64,000 nucleotides of DNA from an uncultured Rhizobiaceae group bacterium (GCA_937958815.1 CALGMR010000008.1:62001-126000), one strand, 5' to 3'; shown: positions 37,008-47,135, numbered from the stretch's first letter. The notes: generated from the sequence alone by a model not told the origin. Numbers and translations: made by a program.

Positions 37008-37054
37008 TGCAAATGAGAATAATTTGCAATTAGGTATTGCAAATGCGTTGCAAT
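37008..37054. promoter_or_regulatory. Overlapping palindromes, candidate Mur/Fur operators
   Basis: TGCAAAT (37008-37014) and ATTTGCA (37022-37028) form a perfect inverted repeat with a 7-nt centre. ATTGCAA (37036-37042) and TTGCAAT (37048-37054) form a second one with a 5-nt centre. TTTGCAA (37023-37029) and TTGCAAA (37038-37044) can pair between them. The array sits between divergent sitA and the fur/mur-like gene, the layout known for manganese-responsive Mur sites in rhizobia. The binder is inferred. Confidence 0.6.
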
Positions 37055-37110
37055 TGGATAGATATGGAACCCGCTTCAATTGGACTGAAATTGCGATAGC
37101 CCATTTTCAA

Positions 37111-37563
37111 ATGACACGTTCCCAGAAACCCTCATCGGCAATGAGCCGTTATGAAGAATTGCAAAAGGCGTTGAAGAAAAGCGGCCTCAAGCTGACCCGT
37201 CAACGCAAAGCAGTATTGAATGCGCTTGCGAAATCAGACGATCATCCCGATGCCAATGAATTGCATCGCCGCACACAAGCAATCGATGAAAGCGTTTCTT
37301 TGGCAACTGTCTACCGCACAATGACCGAGCTTGAAAACAATGGGGTCATTCATCGATTGTCATTTCAAGGTGAACCGGCCCGTTTTGAAGCTGCGGACAC
37401 CCCTCATCACGATCACATTATTGATGTGGACACGGGGGATGTGATCGAATTTCAATCGGAAAAAATTGAACGCTTACAAGCAGAGATTGCGCGTGAACTG
37501 GGTTATGAAGTGGTGCACCACAGGTTGGAATTGTATTGCAGAAAAACCAACAAACAGGTTTGA
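37111..37563 (+). CDS. mur: Fur-family metalloregulator, Mur-like
   Basis: About 150 residues (140 if the ATG at 37141 is used). The winged-helix part is LKLTRQRKAVLNALAKSDDH and VSLATVYRTMTELENNGVIH. The metal and dimer region has TPHHDHIIDVDTGDVIEFQS. No CxxC zinc motif is visible, which fits alphaproteobacterial Fur/Mur more than Zur. Being divergent from sitABCD, it most likely represses manganese uptake in response to Mn(II). Neither start codon has a clear ribosome-binding site. Confidence 0.85.
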   Translation: MTRSQKPSSAMSRYEELQKALKKSGLKLTRQRKAVLNALAKSDDHPDANELHRRTQAIDESVSLATVYRTMTELENNGVIHRLSFQGEPARFEAADTPHHDHIIDVDTGDVIEFQSEKIERLQAEIARELGYEVVHHRLELYCRKTNKQV

Positions 37564-37566
37564 AAT

Positions 37567-38550
37567 TTAGCTTATCTGTTGCGCACCAATTCTCATGCTC
37601 TGTTCGGCCTGCGAAACCATAGAGTCAATGATGTTTGCCGCCGGCTGAATGTCATTTATTATGCCGGTGGCCTCGCCAACAAACGTATTGGCAATTTCCA
37701 TGTTTCCTGTTTGCCAAGCTTCTTTCCAAAGTTCAGCTTGCTCGTCAGCATGGGATTTCAAACCATCAACATCATTGTGCCAACGTTCTGTAAATGCATT
37801 TTTCAAAACACGCGCGGTATAGCGATCTGGCCAGTTCAGCTTTCGAGCAATGTCCATCACGCTGGAGCGAATGGTTTCATCTCCAGAAGATTTTAAAGCC
37901 GCTTCCCACATCGCAGGATGCACAATTGCTTCTTCGCTGGCCCATAGGCGTGAACCAACCAGAACACCATCGGCACCCAACATCAGCGCAGCTGCCAAAC
38001 CGCGGCCATCGGCAATGCCACCAGCTGCACACAAGAGTGTATCAGGTGAATTTTTTGAAATATAATCAGCAACTTCCGGAACAAGTGTCATGGTGGCACG
38101 ACCCTCACCGTGCCCACCCGCTTCTGAACCTTGTGCAACAATAATATCTACGCCGAGGTCAATGCAACGTTTCGCGTCGCGCAAAGTTTGCACCTGACAT
38201 ATCAGCGGGATGCCTGCTTCTTTAATGCGAGTTGAATAGTCTGCAGGATCACCAAACGACAGCATGAAAGCCTTTGGTTGGCGTTCCAGAATATCATCTA
38301 ACAGTTTGGGAGATTGCTGAAGCGCGTTTGCCAAGTTCCATGTGATAAAGCCACATCCAACTTGGGTATTTCCAGCTGTCGCAAATGCACCCGAAATCCA
38401 ATCTTGTTCGCCATAGGCTCCACCAATCAAACCCAAACCGCCCGCATTGGTGACAGCTGCTGCTAATTCTCCCCCAGCCGCGAATGCCATTGGAGCAGAG
38501 ATAATGGGGTGATCAATATCGAAAAACTTGGTCAATCGAGTGGAAATCAT
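37567..38550 (-). CDS. Nitronate monooxygenase-family flavoprotein (second copy)
   Basis: A 327-residue FMN TIM-barrel protein: FDIDHPIISAPMAFAAGGEL at the N-terminus, VAQGSEAGGHGEGRATMTLV (with catalytic-region His), LCAAGGIADGRGLAAALMLG and VLVGSRLWASEEA. It is closer to classical nitronate monooxygenases than the copy at 17784. GAAGG about 10 nt upstream supports the start at MISTRLTKFF; 10 more codons are open upstream. It converges on the mur-like gene, 3 bp from its stop. Confidence 0.9.
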   Translation of the reverse strand: MISTRLTKFFDIDHPIISAPMAFAAGGELAAAVTNAGGLGLIGGAYGEQDWISGAFATAGNTQVGCGFITWNLANALQQSPKLLDDILERQPKAFMLSFGDPADYSTRIKEAGIPLICQVQTLRDAKRCIDLGVDIIVAQGSEAGGHGEGRATMTLVPEVADYISKNSPDTLLCAAGGIADGRGLAAALMLGADGVLVGSRLWASEEAIVHPAMWEAALKSSGDETIRSSVMDIARKLNWPDRYTARVLKNAFTERWHNDVDGLKSHADEQAELWKEAWQTGNMEIANTFVGEATGIINDIQPAANIIDSMVSQAEQSMRIGAQQIS

Positions 38551-38616
38551 GAATCGGTGACCTTCTTTGAGACCAACCAATTATTTCACAACATCCTCCT
38601 GGATGCCAACTGATAC

Positions 38617-39597
38617 CTACCCAAACTGAGCAAAAGCCCGGATCAATGCCGGCGACAAAATCACGCAAAACAGCACAGGTAAGAAACATACCATCATCGG
38701 CACTGTAAGTTTTGGTGGCAAAGCCGCAGCTTTTTTCTCCGCCAATGCCATGCGAATGTCACGGTTTTCTTGGCTCAATACGCGAAGAGCCGCTGATAAT
38801 GGAGTACCGTATTTTTCCGCTTGAATGAGCGACATGACAACGTTCTTTACACCTTCCAACCCCGTACGCTTTACAAGATTATCGTAAGCATCTCGTCGAT
38901 CCGTTAAGAACGAAAGTTCAGATGTTGTGGTCATTAATTCTTCGGCCAACGGCATGGATTGAGGGCCTATTTCTGCAGCCACTTTGCGAAAGGCAACTTC
39001 AATTGTCATGCCCGATTCAACACAAATCAAAGTCAAGTCAAGAGCATCGGGCCAAGCCTGTGTAATCGACAGTTGACGCGCCTTCAGGCGGTTTTTGAGA
39101 AACAGGATTGGTATGTAAAATCCTGCAAAACCGGCTATCAAACATTTCAACATTGCCTGAAGGCCTTCACCTTCTTTCACGCCTTGTATGAGAAAAATAT
39201 AAAGTGCGACCAACCCCATGAAGAGAAATGGCAATCCAAAACGCAAAGCTAGGAAAATGAACAGCGGGGATTGCCCACGATAACCCGCCTGAATCAACAT
39301 GTCCTCTGTCTTTTCATCAGCCAGAGCTGAACGCAGGTTGAGCTTTTCAACCATTGCCTTCATAATCGCGCCCGGTTCCTTTTTGGTCACCTTCGTGCGG
39401 CCTTGCTTCTTTTCGTTCATCAAGCGCGCACGTTCACGTGCTCTCAGTTTTTCGCGCTCGAGAGCTACGGACTTCATGCGACCTTCAAGAGGGTCCTTTT
39501 GAAGCATCGGCATAGCAATCGTCAAAATCGTTGCAAACACGGCGACCATGGTCGCGATGGCTGCCAGACTTTGTGGGGATGTGAGATTCTCTATCAT
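38617..39597 (-). CDS. tadC: Flp pilus assembly inner-membrane protein TadC
   Basis: A 326-residue type II secretion F-domain protein. One N-terminal helix (LAAIATMVAVFATILTIAM) is followed by a basic region, two helices, a GspF domain with WPDALDLTLICVESGMTIEV, and a final helix. It forms part of the inner-membrane platform of the Flp (type IVb) pilus. The last gene of the minus-strand pilus operon, 42 nt after tadB. Confidence 0.92.
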   Translation of the reverse strand: MIENLTSPQSLAAIATMVAVFATILTIAMPMLQKDPLEGRMKSVALEREKLRARERARLMNEKKQGRTKVTKKEPGAIMKAMVEKLNLRSALADEKTEDMLIQAGYRGQSPLFIFLALRFGLPFLFMGLVALYIFLIQGVKEGEGLQAMLKCLIAGFAGFYIPILFLKNRLKARQLSITQAWPDALDLTLICVESGMTIEVAFRKVAAEIGPQSMPLAEELMTTTSELSFLTDRRDAYDNLVKRTGLEGVKNVVMSLIQAEKYGTPLSAALRVLSQENRDIRMALAEKKAAALPPKLTVPMMVCFLPVLFCVILSPALIRAFAQFG

Positions 39598-39639
39598 TGC
39601 TTTCGCCTTGCAGCGGCATCCGGATGGATAACCGTGAAT

Positions 39640-40635
39640 TTAGAATTTAAAGTTGATCATCTTCTTCATGATGAAGATGCCGAAACTCATGGCAAGAGCG
39701 CTGCCAATGAGTATTTTGTTGCCCGTTTCGGTTTCAAACAGAGGATTCAAATATCCAGGTGTTGTAATTGAAACGAGACCAGCCACAACAAATGGAAGAG
39801 ATCCAATAATCATTGCGGATGTTTTCGCCTCTGTTGAAAAAGCCGTAATCTTATCCGCCATCTTGCGACGTTCACGAAGAACCTTACTCAAGTTGCCGAG
39901 AGCTTCTGACAAATTACCGCCAGCAGACGATTGAATTGCAATCACGATCGCGAAGAAGTTTGTTTCTGAAGTTGGAACGCTTTCGTAAAGACGTTCACAT
40001 GCCTCAGGGATGGTAATACCCATCTGAGAGGCTTCCACCAGCTTTCTGAACTCTGATTTTACTGGCTCTTCGGAATCGTTAGCGATTATTCGCAAGCAAT
40101 CATTCAACGGCAAACCAGATTTGATACCGCGTACAATGATGTCAATTGCATTGGGAAAAATCAAAATGAACCTTTTGAAACGTCGTGCACGTTTGAAGGA
40201 AACAATCCAGCGCGGTACACCGAAGCCAGCTACAAAGCCAATGCCGAGGCAAACCAAAAGTGGCAACCCCGAGACAACGAGCGCAGCGAAAAACACAAAG
40301 ATCCCGAAAACGACTGACAGGATATAAAACTTTTTCATGCTGATTGTCATACCAGCTTGCACCATTCTAGCCGCCAAATTGGGATTGGCGGCCTTCTTAC
40401 CGCTGGCTCTTTGTGCATCGACATTCTTCAACGCGTCTTCGCGCTGCTTACGCCGTTGCTTTTCGTCCATCTTCTTGGTTTGAACAACCGCCTTGGTTTG
40501 CTTATCCACCTGCAAGGCCTTCAAACGGCCGTCGACCTTCTTACCATTTGAAATGGAAGTGTAGAAAATACCATATCCAAGTGCAGCTACGGCAATTGCC
40601 GCAAGAAGCGTAAGAAGCAGGATCTGCATATCCAT
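39640..40635 (-). CDS. tadB: Flp pilus assembly inner-membrane protein TadB
   Basis: A 331-residue GspF-domain platform protein, paralogue of TadC. Marker FPNAIDIIVRGIKSGLPLND is the TadB counterpart of the TadC motif; AIQSSAGGNLSEALGNLSKV follows. Helices lie near 5-25, 115-145 and the C-terminus. A 139-bp gap to tadA holds nothing I recognise. Confidence 0.93.
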   Translation of the reverse strand: MDMQILLLTLLAAIAVAALGYGIFYTSISNGKKVDGRLKALQVDKQTKAVVQTKKMDEKQRRKQREDALKNVDAQRASGKKAANPNLAARMVQAGMTISMKKFYILSVVFGIFVFFAALVVSGLPLLVCLGIGFVAGFGVPRWIVSFKRARRFKRFILIFPNAIDIIVRGIKSGLPLNDCLRIIANDSEEPVKSEFRKLVEASQMGITIPEACERLYESVPTSETNFFAIVIAIQSSAGGNLSEALGNLSKVLRERRKMADKITAFSTEAKTSAMIIGSLPFVVAGLVSITTPGYLNPLFETETGNKILIGSALAMSFGIFIMKKMINFKF

Positions 40636-40774
40636 TTTAACGTTCCATTCCTGGAAACAAATCAGGTCGATTATCTCTAACCATCACTGTTTCTGTTTGT
40701 CTGTGTTGTTGTTCGAAAACCAAATTCACCGAATTTGAAACAACCTATCTTTTGTCCGACACTGTTAAAAATTC

Positions 40775-42367
40775 TTAAAAGCCAGCAGCGGCTGTTTTGC
40801 TTTCAGAATTATCAAGCGCTGCCGCCAGTCTTTGTTCTTCGTTGTAGTAACGCGCGCGTTCCCACATTTTGGGACGCCCCACACCACAAGAGTTGTGTTC
40901 GCCAACCAATTTTCCATCTGCATCTTCACCAACGATGTTGTAGAGGAAGATATCTTGGGTGATGATCACATCGCCTTCGAGGCCGATTACTTCGGTAATG
41001 TGCGTGATACGGCGCGACCCATCTCGCAAACGCTTCGCCTGAATAATGACGTCCACCGAACCAACGATGATCTCGCGAACAGTTTTAGCAGGAAGCGAGA
41101 AACCTCCCATCGCAATCATTGATTCCATACGAGACAAACATTCGCGAGGAGAGTTGGCGTGGATGGTTCCCATGGAACCATCGTGACCTGTGTTCATAGC
41201 CTGAAGTAAGTCAAACACTTCAGGACCACGAACCTCACCCACGATAATTCGTTCCGGACGCATACGCAGACAGTTTTTCACCAAGTCGGTCATGGTGATC
41301 GTGCCTTCGCCCTCGAGGTTTGGCGGGCGCGTTTCCAAGCGCACAACATGAGGTTGCTGCAATTGAAGTTCTGCAGAGTCTTCGCATGTGATAACGCGCT
41401 CATCTTCGTCAATATAGTTTGTCATACAATTGAGAAGCGTCGTTTTACCCGAACCAGTACCGCCAGAAATAACAAGGTTACACCGCACACGGCCAATGAT
41501 TTTGAGAATTTCTGCGCCATCTGGGGAGATCGCACCAAACTTTACAAGTTGATCGAGCGTGAGCTTGTCTTTCTTAAATTTACGAATTGTGAGCGTTGGA
41601 CCATCCAAAGCCAAAGGTGGGGCAATCACGTTCACACGTGAACCATCGGCAAGACGCGCGTCACAGATTGGAGAAGATTCATCAACACGACGACCCACCT
41701 GGCTCACTATTCGCTGACAAATATTCATCAACTGATCATTGTCGCGGAATCGTACATTCGTGCGTTGCGTTTTACCATCAACTTCAATGAACGTATCTCT
41801 GGCACCATTGACCATAATATCAGCAATATCATCGCGTTCGAGCAAAGGCTCGAGAGGACCGTAACCCAGAACGTCGTTGCAGATGTCAGCGAGCAGTTCT
41901 TCTTGCTCAGAGATCGACATGACAATTGATTTGATTGCTACAATGTCATTGACGATGTCACGGATCTCTTCTCGCGCACCTTCATTGTCTAGTTTTGACA
42001 ATTGAGATAAATCGATTGTGTCGATGAGGGCTGCAAAGACCTGCGTCTTTACATCATAGTATTCTTCTGATTTTGCACTCGGCTGCGCTGGTTGCGGATC
42101 GTAATCCATCGGTGGAGCAACAGTTGTTTTAATTTTTTTAGGTACCTGAGTAGATTGTGCTTCTTGAGGTGCAGGAGCAACAGGTTCTTGAGCGCCTGCA
42201 GCATCTGCGTCACCCATTTCAATTGCAGCTTCAGAAACTTGAGAGCTTTGCGCTGCAACCGGAGCTGCCTCGGGCGCTGGCTGTGATTGTTCTGGCATGG
42301 CCAATGGCTGTTTAAAGCCACCACCGTTCTCGCCGCTCGTTCCGGTACCCCCGCGTTTGCCAAACAT
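40775..42367 (-). CDS. tadA: Flp pilus assembly ATPase TadA/CpaF
   Basis: A 530-residue secretion ATPase. A Pro/Gln/Ala-rich N-terminal 100 residues are probably disordered. The ATPase core has [20 protein letters not shown] (Walker A), [40 protein letters not shown] (Walker B) and [18 protein letters not shown] (His box). It powers pilus extension and retraction. AAAGGAG 9 nt upstream favours the ATG at 42367 over a GTG at 42373. Confidence 0.96.
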   Translation of the reverse strand: MFGKRGGTGTSGENGGGFKQPLAMPEQSQPAPEAAPVAAQSSQVSEAAIEMGDADAAGAQEPVAPAPQEAQSTQVPKKIKTTVAPPMDYDPQPAQPSAKSEEYYDVKTQVFAALIDTIDLSQLSKLDNEGAREEIRDIVNDIVAIKSIVMSISEQEELLADICNDVLGYGPLEPLLERDDIADIMVNGARDTFIEVDGKTQRTNVRFRDNDQLMNICQRIVSQVGRRVDESSPICDARLADGSRVNVIAPPLALDGPTLTIRKFKKDKLTLDQLVKFGAISPDGAEILKIIGRVRCNLVISGGTGSGKTTLLNCMTNYIDEDERVITCEDSAELQLQQPHVVRLETRPPNLEGEGTITMTDLVKNCLRMRPERIIVGEVRGPEVFDLLQAMNTGHDGSMGTIHANSPRECLSRMESMIAMGGFSLPAKTVREIIVGSVDVIIQAKRLRDGSRRITHITEVIGLEGDVIITQDIFLYNIVGEDADGKLVGEHNSCGVGRPKMWERARYYNEEQRLAAALDNSESKTAAAGF

Positions 42368-42406
42368 ACTCACCTACTCCTTTAAAACCCGGGAACGCTT
42401 GCGCGC

Positions 42407-43741
42407 CTACTTGTCTTTTTTCTTTGAAAAACGTGAAAGAATCGAACCAATCGACTTTTTCGATTCAGGCTGAATTTCTCGACGGCCAGTTACGATCTGA
42501 GCAAGTGTGTCCAAAGAAGCCGCAATTTCACTTTTTGGATCGGTTTCAGAAATCATCTGACCATTGTTAGAAGCCAATCCAAACAGAGCTGGCTCAAATG
42601 GAACAACAATTGAAGGCTCTATCCCCAGCGGGTTGGCAAAATCTGCAACAGAAATCTCTGGGCGTTTCGGGACATTGCACTGATTGAGCACAAGAAATGG
42701 TTTTTCGTCGTTGGGACGAAGTTCCGAAAGCGTGTCAACGAGGTTTTTTGTGTTTCGAAGACTTGCAAGATCAGGCGTTGCTGTAATGACAATTTTGTCT
42801 GCTGTTGTCAGAACCTGACGCATCCAACCGGTCCATACATGTGGAAGATCAATGACAATATTTGGTGTGCCCCGTTGAGCAACGTCCAAAAGCTGGGTGA
42901 AATCATCAGCATCAAAATCGCATTCACGATCTAATGTTGATGGTGCAGCAAGCAGGCTCAGATGATCAGAGCATTTTGTCAAAAGACGGTCCAAATACGT
43001 CTCATCAACCCGATCGGCTGAGAAAACAGCTTCCGCAATTCCTTGAGCGGGATCCTGATCGAAGTCGATATTGGCCGTACCAAAGGCCATATCGAAATCG
43101 GTCAAAATAACATCGCTTTGGAAGTTGCTGGAGATAGACCAAGCGACGTTATGTGCGATGGTCGATGATCCGACACCACCTTTGGCGCCGAGAAATGCCA
43201 TCGTAGAACCGAGAGGCGCAGCTTCTGGATTTACGAACAAAGTGGTTACAATTTCCATGACGTCAGCCATGGAAACCGGTGCGACCAAATATTCAGCTAC
43301 CCCGCGTGAGATGAGGTCGCGATAGAGTTGCACGTCGTTTTTGTGCCCAATGACAACGACATTCGTCCCTTCGTCACAGACCTCCGCAAGCTGCTCTAAT
43401 TCTCGGATCATATCCATGCCTTCAAGGCGGGACTCGACAAGAATAAGATTTGGAGTGGTTGCAGACTGATAAAAATTCACGGCAGCTGCAATGCCACCCA
43501 TTTGAACCTTTACATGGGCTTTTGTCATTCTACGATCACTGCCAGCATTGTCTATCGTCGATGCTGTGGCTTCAGATTCACAGAATGCTTGGATCGCTAC
43601 GCGTGGAACAGGACGCATATCGCCAAGATTTTCTTGCGGTTGTTCCACATTCCCTTGAGGATGTGGTGCCTGCATTCCAGCATCTGTTTGAGCGGCTTGA
43701 GCCATCATTTCTGCGGTTTGATCGTGTGCCGGGTCGGACAT
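42407..43741 (-). CDS. cpaE: Flp pilus localisation protein CpaE/TadZ
   Basis: A 444-residue protein with an N-terminal receiver-like domain (NLILVESRLEGMDMIRELEQ, AEYLVAPVSMADVMEIV) and a C-terminal MinD/ParA-like ATPase. The deviant Walker A is FLGAKGGVGSSTIAHNVAW, with NIVIDLPHVWTGWM as the Walker B-like segment. In Caulobacter CpaE localises the pilus machine to the cell pole. It lies 39 nt upstream of tadA. Confidence 0.95.
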   Translation of the reverse strand: MSDPAHDQTAEMMAQAAQTDAGMQAPHPQGNVEQPQENLGDMRPVPRVAIQAFCESEATASTIDNAGSDRRMTKAHVKVQMGGIAAAVNFYQSATTPNLILVESRLEGMDMIRELEQLAEVCDEGTNVVVIGHKNDVQLYRDLISRGVAEYLVAPVSMADVMEIVTTLFVNPEAAPLGSTMAFLGAKGGVGSSTIAHNVAWSISSNFQSDVILTDFDMAFGTANIDFDQDPAQGIAEAVFSADRVDETYLDRLLTKCSDHLSLLAAPSTLDRECDFDADDFTQLLDVAQRGTPNIVIDLPHVWTGWMRQVLTTADKIVITATPDLASLRNTKNLVDTLSELRPNDEKPFLVLNQCNVPKRPEISVADFANPLGIEPSIVVPFEPALFGLASNNGQMISETDPKSEIAASLDTLAQIVTGRREIQPESKKSIGSILSRFSKKKDK

Positions 43742-43785
43742 TTTTTCGTTCCTAAATACTAGTTGTACGCGGTGCTCTACATAAT

Positions 43786-44541
43786 TTATCTAGGATAGAG
43801 CGTACCTGGTGCTTCTACGGGGGCTTGGGTATCGTTTCGATATCCCTCGATCGCAATGGTTCTGCGCTCTGCATCAATTTCAGTTGACCCTCTTGGTCCA
43901 AGAAGATCTGCTGGATTGGAAACAATTGCAGCCAAATTCGACTGACTGCCACACCCAAAGTTGTGGTAGTTTTGGTTCTTTGTGCCGTTAGCAGCGACCA
44001 AATCTGCTGGCCATTTGCCGCAGTCTTTTACACTTGCCGTAATTGCGTTGTAGGACAGGCGGATGGGAGCAGCTGATCCATGCTGGGCGGCATGGTAGCC
44101 AGCTCTGCGTATGCGGTGGATCGGAATTCCTGAATTGTTCAACTTATCAACAACGGACGATGCCACTTTTCGAGCCGCAGATTCATTCGGTGAACCAGTG
44201 GGGATGAGAACGGTTATCGTTCTACTCTGTGAAGTACTAAAAGCTTGTGCAAACCCTTCAACAGAACTGGCAGAAGCAGCAGGCAAATCGTAAGCCGCAC
44301 TCGCAACTGGAATGTCCAGCACCTGCTCTTTTTCATCAATAACAATCGGATGCTTCGTTTTATAATTTGAAGGGACCGACCCTACAGTGAAATGATTTTT
44401 CGAATGTCCTGCACAACCGGCCATAGCAAATGCAGTAGCAACCATAATGCTGGGCATTATTGCTCTTGTGCAGATACCTCGGCGGTCTCTAACTTTCGGT
44501 TGAAAGGACTTTGATTCCGTCTTTGAAAGATGCTTTTTCAT
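43786..44541 (-). CDS. cpaD: Flp pilus biogenesis lipoprotein CpaD
   Basis: A 251-residue protein with a long basic N-terminus and a lipoprotein-type segment PSIMVATAFAMAGCAGHSKN. The middle has a TPR-free alpha/beta region; the C-terminal part, NYHNFGCGSQSNLAAIVSNP followed by ADLLGPRG, is the CpaD signature. It supports the outer-membrane secretin. AAGGA 7 nt upstream supports ATG 44541 rather than GTG 44559, which overlaps the cpaC stop. Confidence 0.93.
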   Translation of the reverse strand: MKKHLSKTESKSFQPKVRDRRGICTRAIMPSIMVATAFAMAGCAGHSKNHFTVGSVPSNYKTKHPIVIDEKEQVLDIPVASAAYDLPAASASSVEGFAQAFSTSQSRTITVLIPTGSPNESAARKVASSVVDKLNNSGIPIHRIRRAGYHAAQHGSAAPIRLSYNAITASVKDCGKWPADLVAANGTKNQNYHNFGCGSQSNLAAIVSNPADLLGPRGSTEIDAERRTIAIEGYRNDTQAPVEAPGTLYPR

Positions 44542-44558
44542 TTTCTCGTCCTTACTCA

Positions 44559-46103
44559 CTACTTGAGGATGAAACCGATAGAACCGGTGTAACGGCCCTT
44601 GGGAAGTTTGCCCTGTTTCGTGCCGTAGACACGATTCACGCGGCCCATGAAATACCCAGCACCATCTGAGGCAGGCATGAAGTTCTCGTCAGGACCGGAG
44701 AGCTTTTTCAAAGCTGTTGGGCGAACAATGTATGGTGTCACGATGATCATGACTTCAGATTCGTCGCGCTGAAATTCGCGACTACGAAACAGTGCGCCAA
44801 ACACTGGAATATTTTTCAGTCCCGGATGGCCAGAAACAACTTGTCGAATATCATCTTGAACCAATCCTGCGATCACCATGGAGCCACCGGAAGGCAGTTC
44901 AACCGTCGTATCCGCTTGGCGATGTCTAACCGCTTGCAGGTTCACGTCTGGTCTAAAGGTACTGCTGCCATGACTGGATGGCTCGCGAACTTCGGTGTTG
45001 ATTTTCAAACTAATGCGGCCAGAACTCAGAACAACTGGTCTAAAATTAAGTGAGACGCCGTATTCCATTTCTTCAAATGTCACAACTGTTTGTCCATCAT
45101 CATCATCAGAAACAGAACTTGGTCTTTGAACGCGCCCGCCAACGTTAAATGAAGCTTGTTCACCTGAGATCGCGGTCAGACTTGGTTCAGCCAGCGTGCG
45201 ACTGACGCCTGCTGTTTCTGCAGCCTGAATTTGAGAGTTGAGCGAACCCAGGCCGTTTGAAATACCTAGGGTTGTCCCCATACGAGCCAATAGTGTTTGG
45301 CGTGGAATTCCAGACCCGACGGTCGAGAACCCAAAACCGTTGTTTGAGGAGACACCCGTCACACTGGTTGAAATGCCAAGAGCCTTGATGACAGAACGCT
45401 GCATTTCAACGATCTTGACCTTTAAGTGAACCTGGTCTTCGCCATCAATTTTCAGCAGATTTACGATTTGGCTTTCTGGTGGATCTTCAAACAAACCCGC
45501 TGTTGTTTGCGATGTGCCCCCGTTGCCCGACTGCTCGCCACCTTGAATGAAAATTTTAGCCAAACGTTCAGCTTTAGCAGCATCCTGTGGGGAGGGCACA
45601 GTTCCTGTTAAAATGATATTGTCATTGATCATTTGAGCACGAACATCCGAATTTGGAATCAATCGCGTCATGGTTTCTTCGAGACCCGAAATGTCTCTTT
45701 CAATGGTGATTTCCAGAGAAGCCACCTGTGCGCCTCGCCCATCAAAAACAAAGATGTTGGTTTGGCCGACAGCCTTCCCAAACAAATATATGCGACGTGA
45801 TGTGCGCGTAACAGCATCAGCGACTTCTGGATTTGCAACCAAAATGTCATGGGCATCTGCAGGCAAATCAATAACCACTGATTTATTTAGCCCCAACATG
45901 ATCCCTTTCGAGACGTTGGATTCAGCAGAAGAAATCACAATCCGGTTTTGTGTGCTGTCTTGAGCTGACGCTTGAGAAACGACCGCCTGCGGCAGAACAG
46001 TTGCAATGCAAAGCGCAGAAACACTGGCCCAACTGGTTACCCGAGAGGCTATCGGTTTCACGTTTGATGAGACTGCAAATATGTTTGAAACGATGCTTTT
46101 CAT
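44559..46103 (-). CDS. cpaC: Flp pilus outer-membrane secretin CpaC/RcpA
   Basis: A 514-residue secretin with a long signal peptide ending near SQASAQ. The N-terminal pilus-assembly domain (KGIMLGLNKSVVIDLPADAH, RRIYLFGKAVGQTNIFVFDG) is followed by a BON-like part and the secretin beta domain with VEMQRSVIKALGIS, LAEPSLTAISGEQASFNVGG and GGSMVIAGLVQDDIRQ. It forms the pilus exit pore. A stand-alone copy of its N-terminal domain is encoded at 48357-48866. Confidence 0.95.
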   Translation of the reverse strand: MKSIVSNIFAVSSNVKPIASRVTSWASVSALCIATVLPQAVVSQASAQDSTQNRIVISSAESNVSKGIMLGLNKSVVIDLPADAHDILVANPEVADAVTRTSRRIYLFGKAVGQTNIFVFDGRGAQVASLEITIERDISGLEETMTRLIPNSDVRAQMINDNIILTGTVPSPQDAAKAERLAKIFIQGGEQSGNGGTSQTTAGLFEDPPESQIVNLLKIDGEDQVHLKVKIVEMQRSVIKALGISTSVTGVSSNNGFGFSTVGSGIPRQTLLARMGTTLGISNGLGSLNSQIQAAETAGVSRTLAEPSLTAISGEQASFNVGGRVQRPSSVSDDDDGQTVVTFEEMEYGVSLNFRPVVLSSGRISLKINTEVREPSSHGSSTFRPDVNLQAVRHRQADTTVELPSGGSMVIAGLVQDDIRQVVSGHPGLKNIPVFGALFRSREFQRDESEVMIIVTPYIVRPTALKKLSGPDENFMPASDGAGYFMGRVNRVYGTKQGKLPKGRYTGSIGFILK

Positions 46104-46161
46104 AACTGTTACTCGATTTACTTTTAAAGTTGAGTCGCCAAACGCGACTGCAAGGAGAATT

Positions 46162-46944
46162 CTAGTTTCCGGCTTTAATTTCTGTTGCTTTGCCGTAGCG
46201 GATCACTTTCACTTTGCCCCGGCCGCGCTTACGCGTTTTGCCATTCTTTTCTTGCGCATCTTCAATGCTGCGCAATACGAGAATGAGATTGTTTCCAGCA
46301 AGGCTCTTTGCTTCAGTCACCACCTCAACTTGTGCTTCAGTCAATTCCAAGGTCGCTGTCTGGCCCACTTGAGCCTTTTGGCCCTCTTTTTCTTCAATCA
46401 ATTGGTCAATGGCGAGAATGCGAATGTTCTTCAAAACCGTCTCGGTGACCTGCGTCTCGTCTTTCGTATAGTTTGAAATCAGATCCACACGGTCGTTTGG
46501 CAAAATGAAGCCGCCTGCCGAGGTATCAGCTTTCACCCGGACAGCCATGGCACGCTTGCCAGCTGGCAAGATGGCCGAAAGATACCCGCTGTCAGACCTA
46601 ACAATCTTGGCCTCGCGAATAGGTTCGCCCGGAAAGAAGGTGGCACGTGCAATCGTAGGCGCAAAATCTTTTTGAGCTTCCGGTGTTGTTTCTTGAAGAA
46701 TGTAGCCTTCGCTGACACTGTCAGCAGGCCAGTCTTGCCAAGCAATGCGCGCATCACCGAGAGCCGAACCCATGGGAATGGTTTCTCGAGCAATAAGAAC
46801 TTTTTTCAATTTGATTTGAGGCTGCGCCGCTACAGGCTGCCCCGCCACCGGAGCCGGTTGGTTGTTCAAATTCATAATCATAAAACCCGCACCGAGGGCC
46901 GCAACAGAGGCAACTCCGATCAGGATTAATTGAACTGGCTTCAT
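46162..46944 (-). CDS. cpaB: Flp pilus assembly protein CpaB/RcpC
   Basis: A 260-residue periplasmic protein with one N-terminal helix (LILIGVASVAALGAGFMIM) and an SAF domain (VLIARETIPMGSALGDARIA) followed by PAGKRAMAVRVKADTSAGGF and LPNDRVDLISNY. The SAF and RcpC domains suggest binding of carbohydrate or peptidoglycan. It heads the operon cpaB-C-D-E-tadA-B-C, with its own upstream region after the cpaA terminator. Confidence 0.94.
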   Translation of the reverse strand: MKPVQLILIGVASVAALGAGFMIMNLNNQPAPVAGQPVAAQPQIKLKKVLIARETIPMGSALGDARIAWQDWPADSVSEGYILQETTPEAQKDFAPTIARATFFPGEPIREAKIVRSDSGYLSAILPAGKRAMAVRVKADTSAGGFILPNDRVDLISNYTKDETQVTETVLKNIRILAIDQLIEEKEGQKAQVGQTATLELTEAQVEVVTEAKSLAGNNLILVLRSIEDAQEKNGKTRKRGRGKVKVIRYGKATEIKAGN

Positions 46945-47039
46945 GATAACTTACTCCAGAGACGCTTTACGCATGAACATGGGAGTAGTCTTGTCAGCTA
47001 TTGGTGTACTTATGGTTAATGAAGCGATGAGAAATGTAG

Positions 47040-47054
47040 TTAACGAGTTCTGAA
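47040..47054. promoter_or_regulatory. Weak CtrA-like box upstream of cpaB
   Basis: TTAA-N7-TGAA, one mismatch from the CtrA consensus TTAA-N7-TTAA, about 96 bp before the cpaB start. Weak alone; it gains some support from a perfect box at 47763 and another one-mismatch box at 48925. Confidence 0.3.
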
Positions 47055-47110
47055 CATATCTTGCCTGCGTATAATGGACGGTTATCTAAAGGGATTTCAT
47101 CCCCAAAAAG

Positions 47111-47135
47111 AAAAAGGCCCCGCGTTTGCGAGGCC
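47111..47135 (-). terminator. Intrinsic terminator of cpaA
   Basis: On the minus strand a stem of 7 paired bases with one mismatch (GGCC..GC arms at 47116-47123 and 47128-47135) and a 4-nt loop is followed by five T (plus-strand A run 47111-47115). It lies 27 bp after the cpaA stop, so cpaB needs its own promoter. Confidence 0.8.
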
